DNA of 64,000 nucleotides, from NCBI RefSeq assembly GCF_050908995.1, contig NC_135119.1, positions 26,503,001 to 26,567,000 of the forward strand, given 5' to 3'. Position numbers and translations under genes: made by a program. The DNA is from Andrena cerasifolii (taxonomy: Eukaryota > Arthropoda > Insecta > Hymenoptera > Andrenidae). A model generated the notes under the pieces. It did no database searches, had not been told where the DNA came from, and saw only the letters and a list, made by a program, of their open reading frames with translations. Below, piece after piece: positions 48,401 to 58,589 of this stretch; positions within the stretch are counted from its first letter, which is position 1; each line of letters begins with the position of its first letter.

Positions 48401-51400
48401 ACCCCCTGCGAGTGAATTTGGACAGCAAAAAAAAATTGCGTTGTAATTAGGAGGAAATCCTCTAAATGTTCACAAAGTTTCAGAATTTTTTGAATTTTCG
48501 GGTTCGCGATCTTCCCTTGTGAGTCCCTCAACTGACAAGTGTGAATCCGCCTTTATGGTAGCTAGACACGGTATAGGGAGTAAGTTAAATCATAGAAGGC
48601 GGCACCGATTGATATAGCGGTTCTCACCGAGGCTTTAGACTGTTGCTTTTTACATTTCCGTCTATTTGCGCTGACGCTCGGAACATGTTCGTCGCTCCAG
48701 CGAGGTAATAAACTCTTCCTGCTGCTTTACATGAATATGAATAAAATTGAGGAGTCGGAACGGCGAAGATGCGAGTGCCAGATCTCGAAAATTACTTTTC
48801 TGCTGGGAAAGGGTGTGAATTTCATACTGCAAGTGCTAGAATAATTTATTTTAATATCTGTGGTTCAGAGATCATGAGTATTCAAGCTGGAGAATTTCCG
48901 CTACTGGCACTTTGCATCATTCGCCATTGCAACTGGTGAATTTGTTGCAGGGTTTCCTGGAGGAACTTACCACACCACCGCCGGCGCTGTGGAGCAGGAG
49001 GCTCTTGCCAGGCGCCAGATTGGCCAGCTCGAAGAGCAGGATGTAAGCGACGGTGTAGTTCATGGTGATCGCCGCTGCATCGAGGTAGCTCATTCCGGGC
49101 GGTAGCGCGAACACGGACGTCGCTGGCACGGCGACGAGCTCTGCCCACGCCTTGTGATCAGGAAGCGCGACCACTCGATCGCCCACCTGAAAGTACGCAG
49201 CAGAATGTTTTCTGTCCGTTAGCGCTCCCTTGCTACACTTATCCGATACACAGTGGTCGAAGGAACCGAACCGATCAATTGTATTGGATAAAAAGTGGGA
49301 AAAATTAAAATTTGCTTAAAATAAGCTGGTAATCCGTTAACGCGATAAAATTAAAATTAATAGTATAGTATACACTTTTAATTCCAACCCTCACTTTTCA
49401 CTTCTATTCTATTTTCATTTTCGTCCTCATTTTCATTTTCTTTTTGATTTTTATTTTCTTTTTCATTTTATTTATTTATTTATTTAAATAATTATACGGG
49501 GAATACCCATGGTTTACAAGAGACAAAGCAGAGAAATTAACTAGAGTCTATACAATAAATAAGCCAAGGATACGCGGCTAACAAAGCCAACTAAACTGAA
49601 CTAAAAGATAAACAAGAACTAAGAATAGGAAACTAAATACTAAATACCCCTATGTAAGTTAGTTACAGTCCTATAAAGAATCGTCCTTACTGAAGTCAAG
49701 GAGCATTGGAAGAGGTCTATGCCATTGAAATTCTGATTCGCAATAATCATCGCCCTATTAATATTTTCATTCCCATTTTCATTCTTATTTTCATTTTCAT
49801 TCTCATCTTCATTTCCATTTTCATTGTACATTTTTCATTTCTCATTACTCATTCTTCACCTCTATTTTTTCATTTTTCTCTCCACTGTTAAGTATAATTT
49901 GATATAGTATGCATATATTTAGATTTATTTTTATTCAACACGCATAATGTTACGTATCCTTGCTATATAATGGGTTCTAACCCGTTTATGATTAATAAAT
50001 ACAATTTGTATGTTGCGCATTAATTAGTTATGTGCTTAATTAAGTACTAAAATTGAGAATTTTGTAAAAAAGTTTGGCTTCTAAGAGAGTCCATTTTGAA
50101 TCTAGCTTTTTGACTCTACTACAGCGGTGGTCAAAAGAAATTTTAAAACTCATTAAAGTTCAAGTATTACTTGGTATTTTGGCAATCCACATTTCGTGGG
50201 AGATAAGATTTAAAATACAATTCTTTCTAATGGAATAATTTTATTCTGGTTGTCATTTTGGTGTTTAATCTTTCGAGGGAGGATGGGATTGTTTGACGCA
50301 TGTCGCGTGCGGATACCCTCCAGCTTCATATGTTCGCAATGCTCACTGAACGCCTATCGGCGGTCTCCGCACGGACTCATCGTCATTGAAGGGTTCAACT
50401 TTCTTTCGGCCACTACTGTATTATTTTTTACTCAGCGCACGATCACCAAGGTTAATTTTAAATAGTGATAGAGAAAACTCCTCAGGGATCCACAATTTTT
50501 TTCTTAATTTAATTTAATTTAAATAATGAAAAATAATTACTATAACCAAAAGGAAGTTATCTAAAATGTACATAGTAAGTTACTAAGGGTCCAAATAGAC
50601 TCAGGCATCTACCCCTAAATATCAAAATACTCCTTCTTCTCTTTGAAAATACAATTGCAAAGTTACAAGCGTTCAGTTGCAATGTTTAGACAGCGAGGAT
50701 TCCAAAAGTGCACGTGTATACTGGTTGAGTGGCTGGGTACGAAGTGAAATGCGTAGGGGTTAGAGTTCAGAAGGGTAGGTAGTACACGGTAAGAGTCAAT
50801 TGAGTTTCTGAGAGTCAAAGACTTTGGAGAGTGTAACGAGAGAAAGAATATGAAACGAGTAACGTGAGTTTTATAATGAGGACAGAAGGGAGGGGGGTTG
50901 AAGAGGGGAAGGGCACGGTGAAGGATGGTTACTGCCGAGAGTGGGAGAAATGTTTAAGAGATACGAGATCGTGAGGGGATAGAGGGGAAATATGGAATGA
51001 AAAGGGAAAGAGGGGAGTGCTCGAGGGATACTAAATCTGAGGAAAGAAGAGAGGGGAGTTGCTGCTACATATTTCCTCATCCCCATTTTATATTTCATGT
51101 ACCACCCCTAAAATCCACCCAAACAGTTTACTGCTTTCCAACACGGAAATTCGAGGATCGATAAATGAAACACTCCACAGCGTAACTATCATCTTATGCG
51201 CAGAGGAACAACCCCAGTAACTGCTCCTGTTGTATATTCTCACAACTAGGAAGCATACGTATCCGTTGCCTAAGACGCGTTTCTTCCACTCGGATAAATT
51301 TTACGGCGTTCGAAGCAACCACGCTACGTTTACTCCGTCCTTCAATTTTTCACCCACTAATCTTTTCACGAGGGTGCAGGGGCGGAGTACATTTCCATGC

Positions 51401-54400
51401 CTGCGGCTACTTGGACGCCGTAGGGAAAACGTTTCCTTCGCCCGGCGTTCCCTCGGCGTGGTCTATTTTCGCGACTCGCGAGACTCCTCGAGGTCACCGT
51501 GAGGGGACGGCCAGAGGTTGAAGGCATTAGGGTCGGATATCCGAGCGGCGCGTGTAAACGACCGGCCATTGGAGAAGGAAGCTGCGTGGCCAACTTCGCA
51601 TGCTGAGATGGGCCACTCGAGGTGCTTCCTTTTGCGTGGTGGACGCGTCCTTGCTGCACACGAGCTGCGACGTCGGCGGACGTACTCGCGAGGTCCTCCC
51701 GCAATGTTTAGGGAGATTCGCCGTGCGGCGTGTTCCGCTAGTTGTGGCGAGGAGAATGTGTTCGATGGAGGTGGGTGTATTAAGGTATCTTCTGAGAGGT
51801 ATCTGGGGTTAGGAAGGGAAGGTGAGGATTGAAAACCGTGGAGGAGATTTGGCATGGGGAATTTTGATTAGAAAAGTGGAAAGTGGAGAATGGGAGGTTT
51901 GACGATTGCAATTTGGAAGGAGGAAAGTGGAAGATGGGGAATTCAAGGAGGAGGAATTTGGAAAGTGAGGAGAGGAAAATGGGGAATTCTGGAAGGAGGA
52001 ATTTGGAAATTGAGGAGTGGAAAATGGGGAATTCTAGAAGGAGGAATTTGGACAGTGAGAATTAGAGAAATTGGAATTCGAAATCTGAGAATTAGAAAAT
52101 GAGGAATTTAAATTTGAGAATTAGAAAATGAGGAATTCAAATATGAGAATTAGAAAATGGGGAATTCAAATTTGGGAATTAGAAAATGAGGAATTCAAAT
52201 TTGGGAGATAGAAAATGAGGAACTCAAATTTGGGAATTAGAAAATGGGGAATTCAAATTTGGGAATTAGAAAATGGGGAATTCAAATTTGGGAATTAGAA
52301 AATGGGGAATTCCAAATTTGAGAATTAGGAAATAGGGAATTCCAAATATGGGAATTAGAAAATGAGGAATTTAAATTTGAGAATTAGAAAATGGGGAATT
52401 CAAATTTGGGAATTAGAAAATGAGGAATTCAAATTTGGGAAATAGAAAATGAGGAACTCAAATTTGGGAATTAGAAAATGGGGAATTCAAATTTGGGAAT
52501 TAGAAAATGGGGAATTCAAATTTGGGAATTAGAAAATGAGGAATTTAAATTTGAGAATTAGAAAATGGGGAATTCAAATTTGGGAATTAGAAAATGGGGA
52601 ATTCAAATTTGAAAATTAGAAAATGGGGAATTCCAAATTTGAGAATTAGGAAATAGGGAATTCCAAATATGAGAATTAGAAAATGAGGAATTTAAATTTG
52701 AGAATTAGAAAATGGGGAATTCAAATTTGGGAATTGGAAAATGGGGAATTCAAATTTGAAAATTAGAAAATGGGGAATTCCAAATTTAAGAATTAGGAAA
52801 TAGGGAATTCCAAATCTGAGAATTAGAAAATAGGAAATTCCAAATATGAGAATTAGAAAATGGAGAATTTGAAATCTGAGAATTAGAAAATGGGGAATTC
52901 AAATTTGAGAATTAGAAAATGGGGAATTCAAATTTGAGAATTAGAAAATGAGGAATTCAAAATTTGAGAATGAAAAAATTGGGAATTTGAAATATGAGAA
53001 TTAGAAAGTAGAGACTTCGAAATCTGAGAATCAGAAAATGGGGAATTCGAAATCTGAGAATATGAAAATGGAGAATCCTAAATCTGAGAATATAAGAATG
53101 GAGAACTCGAAATCTGAGAATTCGAAAATGGAGAATTCGAAAACCGAGAATCCGAAAACTGATCGGAGAATTCAAGAAGCAGGAACTCGAGAACTGAGAA
53201 TTCCAAAACTGAGAATTAGAAATTCGAGAAAAAAAATTCAAACTGAAATTTAAATAAAGCGTTTTCCAATTCAGAACTTCTCTGCGCCTGAAAACTTCTG
53301 CACCGCGTGCACGATTAACTATTCAAACGGGGCAAAATGTAGAAAGCAGACGCTCGATATGACAATAAATGCAAATTATTGCCAAGAGGAGGCAATCTTT
53401 TCCCACTGAAACGTTGTACCTCCGCGTCGATACCTTCCAGCCAGCCGGATTCCCATCGATTTTCCCCCTGACCGACGTCTAATATTTTCCGCAGATACGA
53501 CGCACAACTGGCGCGTGTCGTGCCCATAGAGAATATTACGCCATCCAAGGAAAAAAGAAGAAAAAGTACACTGTCAGTTCCTTCCATTATCATCTCGTCA
53601 CATAACGTTTCTTACCAGAAGCTAATTAACCAAGCATTATATACTTGGCAGAAATACAAAAAATAATTAAACCAAAAAATATCTTCGCTCCTCTTCCACC
53701 TCTGAATTTTCACTTCTAACTTCCATCGAAAATATATTCAAGGCTTCCTATAAATCCTCCAAGCTCCCCGACTGACGTCAAGCCTAAGAATTCAAGCGCT
53801 CCGATACACTTTGATGCTCAACAGGATCCCCGTAATGGATCAACGGAGTTATGCTTTTTGCGTAACGACACAAACTCTTGACTCGCCGATAAAAATTCAT
53901 ATTCATAAGTGCTTCCTAGAGGCGAGACGATAGCGAGAAGGGAATAATTAATAGGGAATTAAGTAGCCCTCGTTACCGAGCGGCCTTTGACGAGTGAAGA
54001 AGTGGTAAACGAGAGCCCTTAATTGCGACCCTTTGACGGTGATCAATTCTGCATGCCAAGTGCTTGGAATCCGCTTCGAAAGGGATTTCAGATTTGTCTA
54101 TTCACCACAAAAGTCACTGGCCAAATTGAAAAGGGGAAGAATAGAGGAATCGGTCAAGGAAGCTGAATAATGAAACGAAAGGGCGCGTTAAAAATTTCAG
54201 GGATCATCTGTGAATAAGGGGAGGAGGGTGAAGTTGGAGTTTTATTATTATTATTGGTATTATTATTATTATATTTAACGGGAAATCCCTTAACCCTTAA
54301 CTGGTATCCTGGGGTCGCTCGTGACCCCAAGCACCCAAAGTTCGATGTACAATTTTCAGTTGCCTAAGTTGGTAAACTGAATTTTTAATTAATTTTATAA

Positions 54401-55083
54401 TAATACTTTAACTTTCTTTCGCTTCTATTATTTTATACATTACCTAAGATGAAAATATTCATAGTGGTTGCTCTAGTGTCGACTTTACAAATTTCTGTGT
54501 CCTTTTTTATTTGGGGTCTGCCACGACCCCAGTATACCAGTCACGTTTGCCAAAAACAGTATACCAGTTAAGGGTTAATATACAAGATATATACATAAAA
54601 CAGAGTCAATACCGTCTAGAACATAAGTAAATATTAATTAATTAATTAACTAATTAACCACACGTGAATTTGCTAAATGACTAAATAATCGCGCGCGAAA
54701 AGAGCTGAGCGAGCCTATGAAGGCCTGGGTTAGGTCTGGATTTCAGATTTGTCTATTCACCACAAAAGTCACTGGCCAAATTGAAAAGGGGAAGAATAGA
54801 GGAATCGGTCAAGCTGAATAATGAAACGAAAGGGCATGCTAAAAATTTCAGGGATCATCTGTGAATAAGGGGAGGAGGGTGAAGTTGGAGTTTTACTATG
54901 TACCCTCTGGTGCATCGAATATTTCAGCGGCCGGGACGCGCTCGGTTACTCACTTTAAAGTTCTCCACGCCCTCGCCGACCTGCTCGATGTCACCTGCGC
55001 ACTCGGATCCCATAATAAAAGGAGTTTTCGGCGGGGAATCGATAGCCCCCTGTCTGGCCATCAGATCTTGGAAGTTCAGTCCG
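36407..55083 (-). CDS. Synaptic vesicle membrane protein VAT-1 homologue-like, last five exons
   Basis: A member of the medium-chain dehydrogenase/quinone oxidoreductase family; in vertebrates VAT1 and VAT1L are membrane-associated proteins of vesicles and mitochondria. Exons in transcript order: 55083-54954, 49186-48971, 37862-37714, 37627-37468, 36841-36407 (stop at 36407). They give about 363 residues. Visible segments: GLNFQDLMARQG, VGDRVVALPDH, ITMNYTVAYILLFELANL, the cofactor-loop-like HSAGGGV at an exon end, then GQAVVQLAKTV, GVDIVLDCLCGEECNKGYALLKPMG, WWQVDKVSPIKL and KNIGKIVLDP. A Lys/Glu-rich tail of about 60 residues follows the fold, longer than in human VAT1. The first exon(s), expected to encode the N-terminal GFGG region, were not found up to 64000, so the gene runs off the right edge. 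Introns are 11.1 kb and 5.8 kb, with more than 8.9 kb of the next. Confidence 0.93.
38017..38295. mobile_element. TTAA-flanked MITE in the 11-kb VAT1 intron
   Basis: A 279-bp AT-rich element lies between TTAA at 38013-38016 and 38296-38299. Ends are GGGGGCATCCCGGTCTGCG and the complement of GGGGCCATTCCTGTTTGCG: imperfect but clear inverted repeats. Confidence 0.75.
39625..40761. mobile_element. hAT-like element with TAGGGTTGCCA termini, interrupted by foldback copy B
   Basis: Ends are TAGGGTTGCCAACC and the complement of TAGGGTTGCCAGG, flanked by GCGGTAGA (39617-39624) and ACGGTAGA (40762-40769), a 7/8-bp target duplication. Both flanks inside the ends are rich in ACTATATTTTT. The 656-bp palindrome at 39685-40340 is inserted within it. 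The remaining ~480 bp holds a short frame (40508-40762) without recognisable similarity. Confidence 0.75.
39685..40340. mobile_element. 650-bp palindromic foldback element, copy B
   Basis: The halves are reverse complements over about 310 bp each. Ends are CAGGGACTCGCATTAAT and the complement of CAGTGACTCGCATTAAT. Exact TA duplications flank it (39683-39684, 40341-40342). The inner arm, including TTTTTAGAATTGGTCCAAA, GAAGCTAGAAGGATTAG and the centre TCGCTGATTTCGGGAAT, matches copy A. Confidence 0.85.
42679..42804. repeat. 68-bp tandem duplication
   Basis: Two head-to-tail copies with period 68 (starts 42679 and 42747) share GAAGTTTTAGAGACTTCC and TTGGTTTTCTTTTCAATTT. The flanking stretch from 42530 carries GGGGCGAAGTGAAG and GGGGTAAA motifs that look like transposon debris. 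Confidence 0.7.
44155..44587. mobile_element. Probable TTAA-flanked element
   Basis: TTAA at 44151-44154 and 44588-44591 bound a 433-bp AT-rich block with short matching ends, CCCCTGAAAGG and the complement of CCCCTTAACG. It lies in the 11-kb VAT1 intron and has no coding capacity. Confidence 0.45.
45492..46006. mobile_element. TTAA-flanked foldback element, 515 bp
   Basis: TTAA stands at 45488-45491 and 46007-46010. The inverted arms of about 110 bp start GGGGTCATTCTACTTTGATC on the left and GAGGTTATTCTACTTTGATC on the right (complement), and continue through CCGAAAAATGAA and AATAAATACAAC. The centre contains a block (45721-45790) resembling the left arm of the element at 46207-46511, which suggests another nested remnant. 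Confidence 0.75.
46207..46511. mobile_element. MITE with TAAGGGTTATCCGAG termini
   Basis: A 305-bp element with inverted arms of about 75 bp sharing TAAGGGTTATCCGAG, AAAAGAGATTCTTA and TATATGAATGTGGCT. A target duplication is not obvious. It contains no coding capacity. Confidence 0.7.
47240..47700. other. GC- and CpG-rich patch in the 11-kb VAT1 intron
   Basis: This patch is much richer in G+C and CpG than the surrounding intron, with runs such as GGCGGGGGGGAAG and GCGGCGGTGGTG and a pyrimidine/purine-rich centre (CCTCTCCTCTCCTCCCTC). No exon with family similarity is visible. It could be a regulatory element or an alternative untranslated first exon. Similar but smaller patches lie at 39240-39370 and 51380-51760. 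Confidence 0.35.
48113..48520. mobile_element. Foldback element (ACAAGGGAA ends) inside a TTAA-family remnant
   Basis: A 408-bp element with inverted arms of about 120 bp sharing ACAAGGGAA, CCGAAAATTCAAAAAATTCT and CAGGGGGT. A solo arm is at 13725-13850. Immediately to the left, 48036-48110 carries TTAACCCTTAGCTGGCATCC, the start of the TTAA family also present at 54294-54574. The foldback element therefore seems to have landed in that older element. Confidence 0.7.
49455..49700. mobile_element. Probable non-LTR retrotransposon 3' end, minus orientation
   Basis: A tetranucleotide run of TTTA repeats near 49463-49485 is followed by ATACGGGGAATACCCATGG and then by AAC/TAA-rich sequence. Read on the minus strand, this is a 3' UTR ending GGTATTCCCCGTATAATT and a (TAAA)n tail. 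It resembles the GGTTCTCCCGTTAATTTAA plus (TAA)n tails at 55.2 and 57.3 kb. The flanks on both sides are repetitive CATTTTCATT tracts. Confidence 0.4.
51870..53235. repeat. Minisatellite, unit about 29-30 bp, about 1.35 kb
   Basis: About 40 or more degenerate head-to-tail units of the type GAATTAGAAAATGGGG plus AATTCAAATTTGG fill the interval. Many units carry an EcoRI site (GAATTC). Units are most uniform from 52100 to 52950 and diverge at both ends. The array is strongly purine-biased on the plus strand and lies in the 5.8-kb VAT1 intron. Open frames across it are artefacts of the repeat. Confidence 0.9.
54083..54244. repeat. Long direct repeat, left copy (162 bp)
   Basis: It starts GGATTTCAGATTTGTCTATT and ends AAGTTGGAGTTTTA. 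It is repeated at 54738-54895 with a 4-base length difference and a few substitutions. It flanks the retroelement tail at 54245-54737. Confidence 0.9.
54245..54737 (-). mobile_element. 5'-truncated non-LTR retrotransposon tail with nested MITE
   Basis: Read on the minus strand, it ends with GGGATTTCCCGTTAAATA followed by a (TAA)n tail, like the tails at 55.2 and 57.3 kb. About 208 bp remain after removing the nested TTAA element. Direct repeats of ~160 bp flank it on both sides. Confidence 0.6.
54294..54574. mobile_element. TTAA-flanked MITE nested in the retroelement tail
   Basis: A 281-bp element lies between TTAA at 54290-54293 and 54575-54578. Ends are CCCTTAACTGGTATCCTGGG and the complement of CCCTTAACTGGTATACTG. 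The palindromic motif GGGGTCG...CGACCCC appears inside both ends. A truncated relative begins at 48036. Confidence 0.82.
54738..54895. repeat. Long direct repeat, right copy (158 bp)
   Basis: Second copy of the repeat at 54083-54244. It ends only about 60 bases from the splice donor of the VAT1 exon at 54954-55083, so the intronic flank of that donor is part of the duplicated sequence. Confidence 0.9.
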
Positions 55084-55156
55084 CTGAAAACAGAGAAACA
55101 GGTTTATGTTAAATCAACCACCTTGTAATGGACCCTGTAACTCTCCTGAAATAAAA

Positions 55157-55322
55157 TTGTTTGTTTTTATTTATTTTATTTCACTTTGTTTTATTTTATT
55201 GTTTTACATTTTATTTTATGTTTTTGTTATATTTACTTTATCTTTGTACTAATTTGCTCTATACTTTGTATCTAAAGGGTTCTCCCGTTAATTTAATAAT
55301 AATAATAATAATAATAATAATT
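55157..55322 (+). mobile_element. Truncated non-LTR retrotransposon 3' end, copy 1
   Basis: A T-rich segment leads to TTGTACTAATTTGCTCTATA, then AAAGGGTTCTCCCGTTAATT and a (TAA)n tail. It is nearly identical to 57255-57420. TAAAATT occurs on both sides (near 55152 and 55323), a possible short target duplication. Confidence 0.65.
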
Positions 55323-55997
55323 AAAATTAAATATTTACTTAAATATTTAAAATACAAAAAAATATTTAAATATTTTTTCAGGCTTCGCGTGTTAAATATT
55401 TTTTAGTACTATTCCTGGTCTTTATCCCGCAGAAAATATGGAAAGAGTGGAGAAATTTATGTTTTATTGTATTATGCAGGACCAATAAGAATTACAAAGA
55501 CGAATAATTTTTTAAAAAAATTCTGAATAAAAAGTGAACTACTCCTTTTATATGTATTTCTATCGCGGATCGACGGCGCAAAATATTTCAGACGACATAT
55601 TGATGGGGTAGGTACGTATACGTGGAAGCGCGATCGATACCGCGTTACCCACGTAACAGGGCCTATTACTTTTTAATGCGTTCCGCGGCAAACAAGCGAA
55701 TTATCGGTGCGCGTGTGGCAAGATAATTTCGCGGGTTTCCATTGCGGTTATCGTATGAATAAACAACACGAAGCCGAGCGAATGGACATTGTCAACGTCC
55801 CTTCCCATTTTTTTTTTCAATATTCCAGGGGCATCGTGAATATATATATGGTTTTTATGAGGTATTACTACGGTCGTTTCGAAAATACGAGTGGAAACCT
55901 ATTTCTGGGTATTGAATAAAGAAAAGTAACGAAGAGATATCAGTTTTCAAGATTACACAATATGGTATTGGTATTTATTGACTTCCAGTTACGCAAC

Positions 55998-56549
55998 TTC
56001 GAAATTTGCTGGACTTAGAAATTTCCTCGACTTAGGAATTTCCTCGACTTAGAAATTTCCTCGACTTAGGAATTTCCTCGACTTAGGAATTTCCTCGACT
56101 TAGAAATTTCCTCGACTTAGAAATTTCCTCGACTTAGAAATTTCCTCGACTTAGAAATTTCCTCGACTTAGAAATTTCCTCGACTTAGAAATTTCCTCGA
56201 CTTCGAAATTTCCTCGACTTCGAAATTTCCTCGACTTCGAAATTTTCTCGACTTCGAAATTTTCTCGACTTCGAAATTTTCTCGACTTCGAAATTTTCTC
56301 GACTTCGAAATTTTCTCGACTTCGAAATTTTCTCGACTTCGAAATTTTCTCGACTTCGAAATTTTCTCGACTTCGAAATTTCCTCGACTTAGAAATTTCC
56401 TCGACTTAGAAATTTCCTCGACTTAGAAATTTCCTCGACTTCGAAATTTCCTCGACTTAGAAATTTCCTCGACTTCGAAATTTCCTCGACTTAGAAATTT
56501 CCTCGACTTAGAAATTTCCTCGACTTCGAAATTTCCTCGACTTAGAAAG
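55998..56549. repeat. 17-bp tandem array, about 32 units
   Basis: Head-to-tail units of TTAGAAATTTCCTCGAC and close variants occupy about 550 bp. Variants (TTAGG, TTAGA or TTCGA at the start; TTTCC or TTTTC in the middle) are grouped: a run of about eight TTCGAAATTTTCTCGAC units lies in the centre, with TTAGA units on both sides. It lies in the first visible VAT1 intron (right side). Confidence 0.92.
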
Positions 56550-57254
56550 TACTTAACTTCAAATTGACGTGATTTCATATCACTTGTATTCAAGTTACTT
56601 AACTTCAAATTTACTTGACTTCAAGTCGCTTGAAACTACATTATTACCAACGTGAACCTATTATTTACTTGACTTGAAATATCCCTTCGTGCTTCTTTCA
56701 AGTTCCAGGCGAATCAGAGGTTCTTCCAACTTTGCTTGCCTTGAAATACAACTTGACTAATGTAAACGAAGCTTATGGTACCGTTGCACACTAATTGCAC
56801 TACAATCCCTTACTATGTAGCGTTATGAAGGAGCTAGTGCCTACAGTAGTAGCTGACAACTACTATTGTACATTAAAAAAGAGGGAGAGAGAAGGGAATA
56901 ACGTAGGCAGTAACAGATTGTAATTAGAAATAGACTCAGACAGACTTAGTTTACGACTACGGTATGCGGAATAATGCAGATGTCTGGAAAGTACATACAG
57001 AGTATTTGTGGGTAATCTCCAAGGAAAAAATAAAGTAGTGTCTACGACTTATACATTAAACGTAGCTTCATATCTTTATAATGGGGTGACGTATGTCATT
57101 ACATTTTTCGAAAGCGATTTTTCTGTGGAACAAGAGCTGTCTCCTTCGCTTCGTTCAAGAATCAATTGCTTAGGAAACTGTTACCTCAGTAATTTAATTT
57201 AATTTAAATTAATTTATGCACCTTTGGTGCTGTGATTAGGTCTTAGAGTTCAGA

Positions 57255-57420
57255 CTGTTTTGTTTGTTTTTATTTATTTTATTTCACTTTATTTTATTTT
57301 ATTGTTTTACATTTTATTTTGTTATTTTATGCTTTTGTTATATTTACTTTATCTTTGTACTAATTTGCTCTATACTTTCTATCTAAAGGGTTCTCCCGTT
57401 AATTTAATAATAATAATAAT
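57255..57420 (+). mobile_element. Truncated non-LTR retrotransposon 3' end, copy 2
   Basis: Same segment and same orientation as 55157-55322, with a shorter (TAA)n tail. The two copies differ upstream, so they look like independent 5'-truncated insertions. Confidence 0.65.
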
Positions 57421-58589
57421 TATGTGTTTGCATTTAATAAATTATTTTCTCATCATTAGATTATTATTTATTTTTTAAAGTGGAAGAAGGGTTTGTATCA
57501 CACCAGCTGCTTTTTGTCTTCAGCTGCACCAGTCAAAATGACTGGTTTTAAATTCGGTAATAAATTTACCATCTTTAATTATGATAAAAGTGTATTTCTA
57601 AATAATATACAGATGTATATATTTTTTAATAATATAAAAATTTAAAAAAATATGAATTATTTTATTTTTCTTGCATAACGTATTTCATATTAAATAACCA
57701 GTCATTTTGATTGGTCTGGTTTTCAATAGGTATAAATTACTTGTCGGTAGTTCTAGTGTTAAGAGGACTAAGCAGTCAAACCGCTCGAAAATCAAGTATT
57801 TGTGCGAGTTTATTACAGCAAAAAATTAATTAATCGTACAAAGAAATCGCTAAAAATTGTAAACTTTAACCGTCTGTATTTTTTCAACGAATTCGAAACC
57901 AGCTAAATGATGACTTAAACTCCACCTAATTTCCCGCGAACTACTTAATAATTTAACGTCACCAACCCCCTTGACGTCATATGCAAAATATAATGAAATT
58001 ATCGTGGAATGTATATACCGACAGAAAATAAATTTTAATAGTCCAGCTAGTGAAGTAAATACGTTACGGAAATACTTCTTCGCACGTGTTACCCCATCCC
58101 TTCGACCACATTCCCCATCCGTAGCCTTGTAAAGGACAGCCGACGGGGATAAAATATTTCTGAGCAATATGGCCACGTTCTTTTTCCAGGAAGGCATAAA
58201 CAGCAACGTCGGGGCAAGGAAGCTCTGATAAACCGTTTCATGGTCGACATCGTGAGAGGCACCGGTCGCGCGTTGCGTGCGACGCCAGGCGTCGGTCTAG
58301 GCGTCGTGGCGCCTCTCGTCGAACCCTTCGCGTCTGTCGGTCGGCTCATGACACGTAGGGTAGGACTTCCTAGGTAACCACGCACACGTGTATTAATACG
58401 AGAGGCGCGCCTCGCGTGGCCTGCGCGAGCCCTTCACCCTCGCCTGGCCGGTACAGGGTCAATTTAGACCCATCTTACATTTCAAACCGCGCGTTATTTC
58501 TTTTCTAATCACTGACTGGTATATCGCCTCTAAAAGAAGTAGAGATTTTAGATCGCAATCGGATCAAAATTTATTATACAAGCTTACCT

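Noticed and set aside
51463..51855. Overlapping frames on both strands in the GC-rich patch at 51.4-51.8 kb
   Set aside because: Long frames on both strands arise because GC-rich sequence has few stop codons. None resembles a known protein.
52957..53241. 94-residue minus-strand frame with repeating ILRFRILHF units
   Set aside because: It is a direct read-through of the 29-30 bp minisatellite and not a protein-coding gene.
56423..56608. 61-residue minus-strand frame with SRKFLSRGNFEVEEI repeats
   Set aside because: It is an artefact of the 17-bp tandem array.
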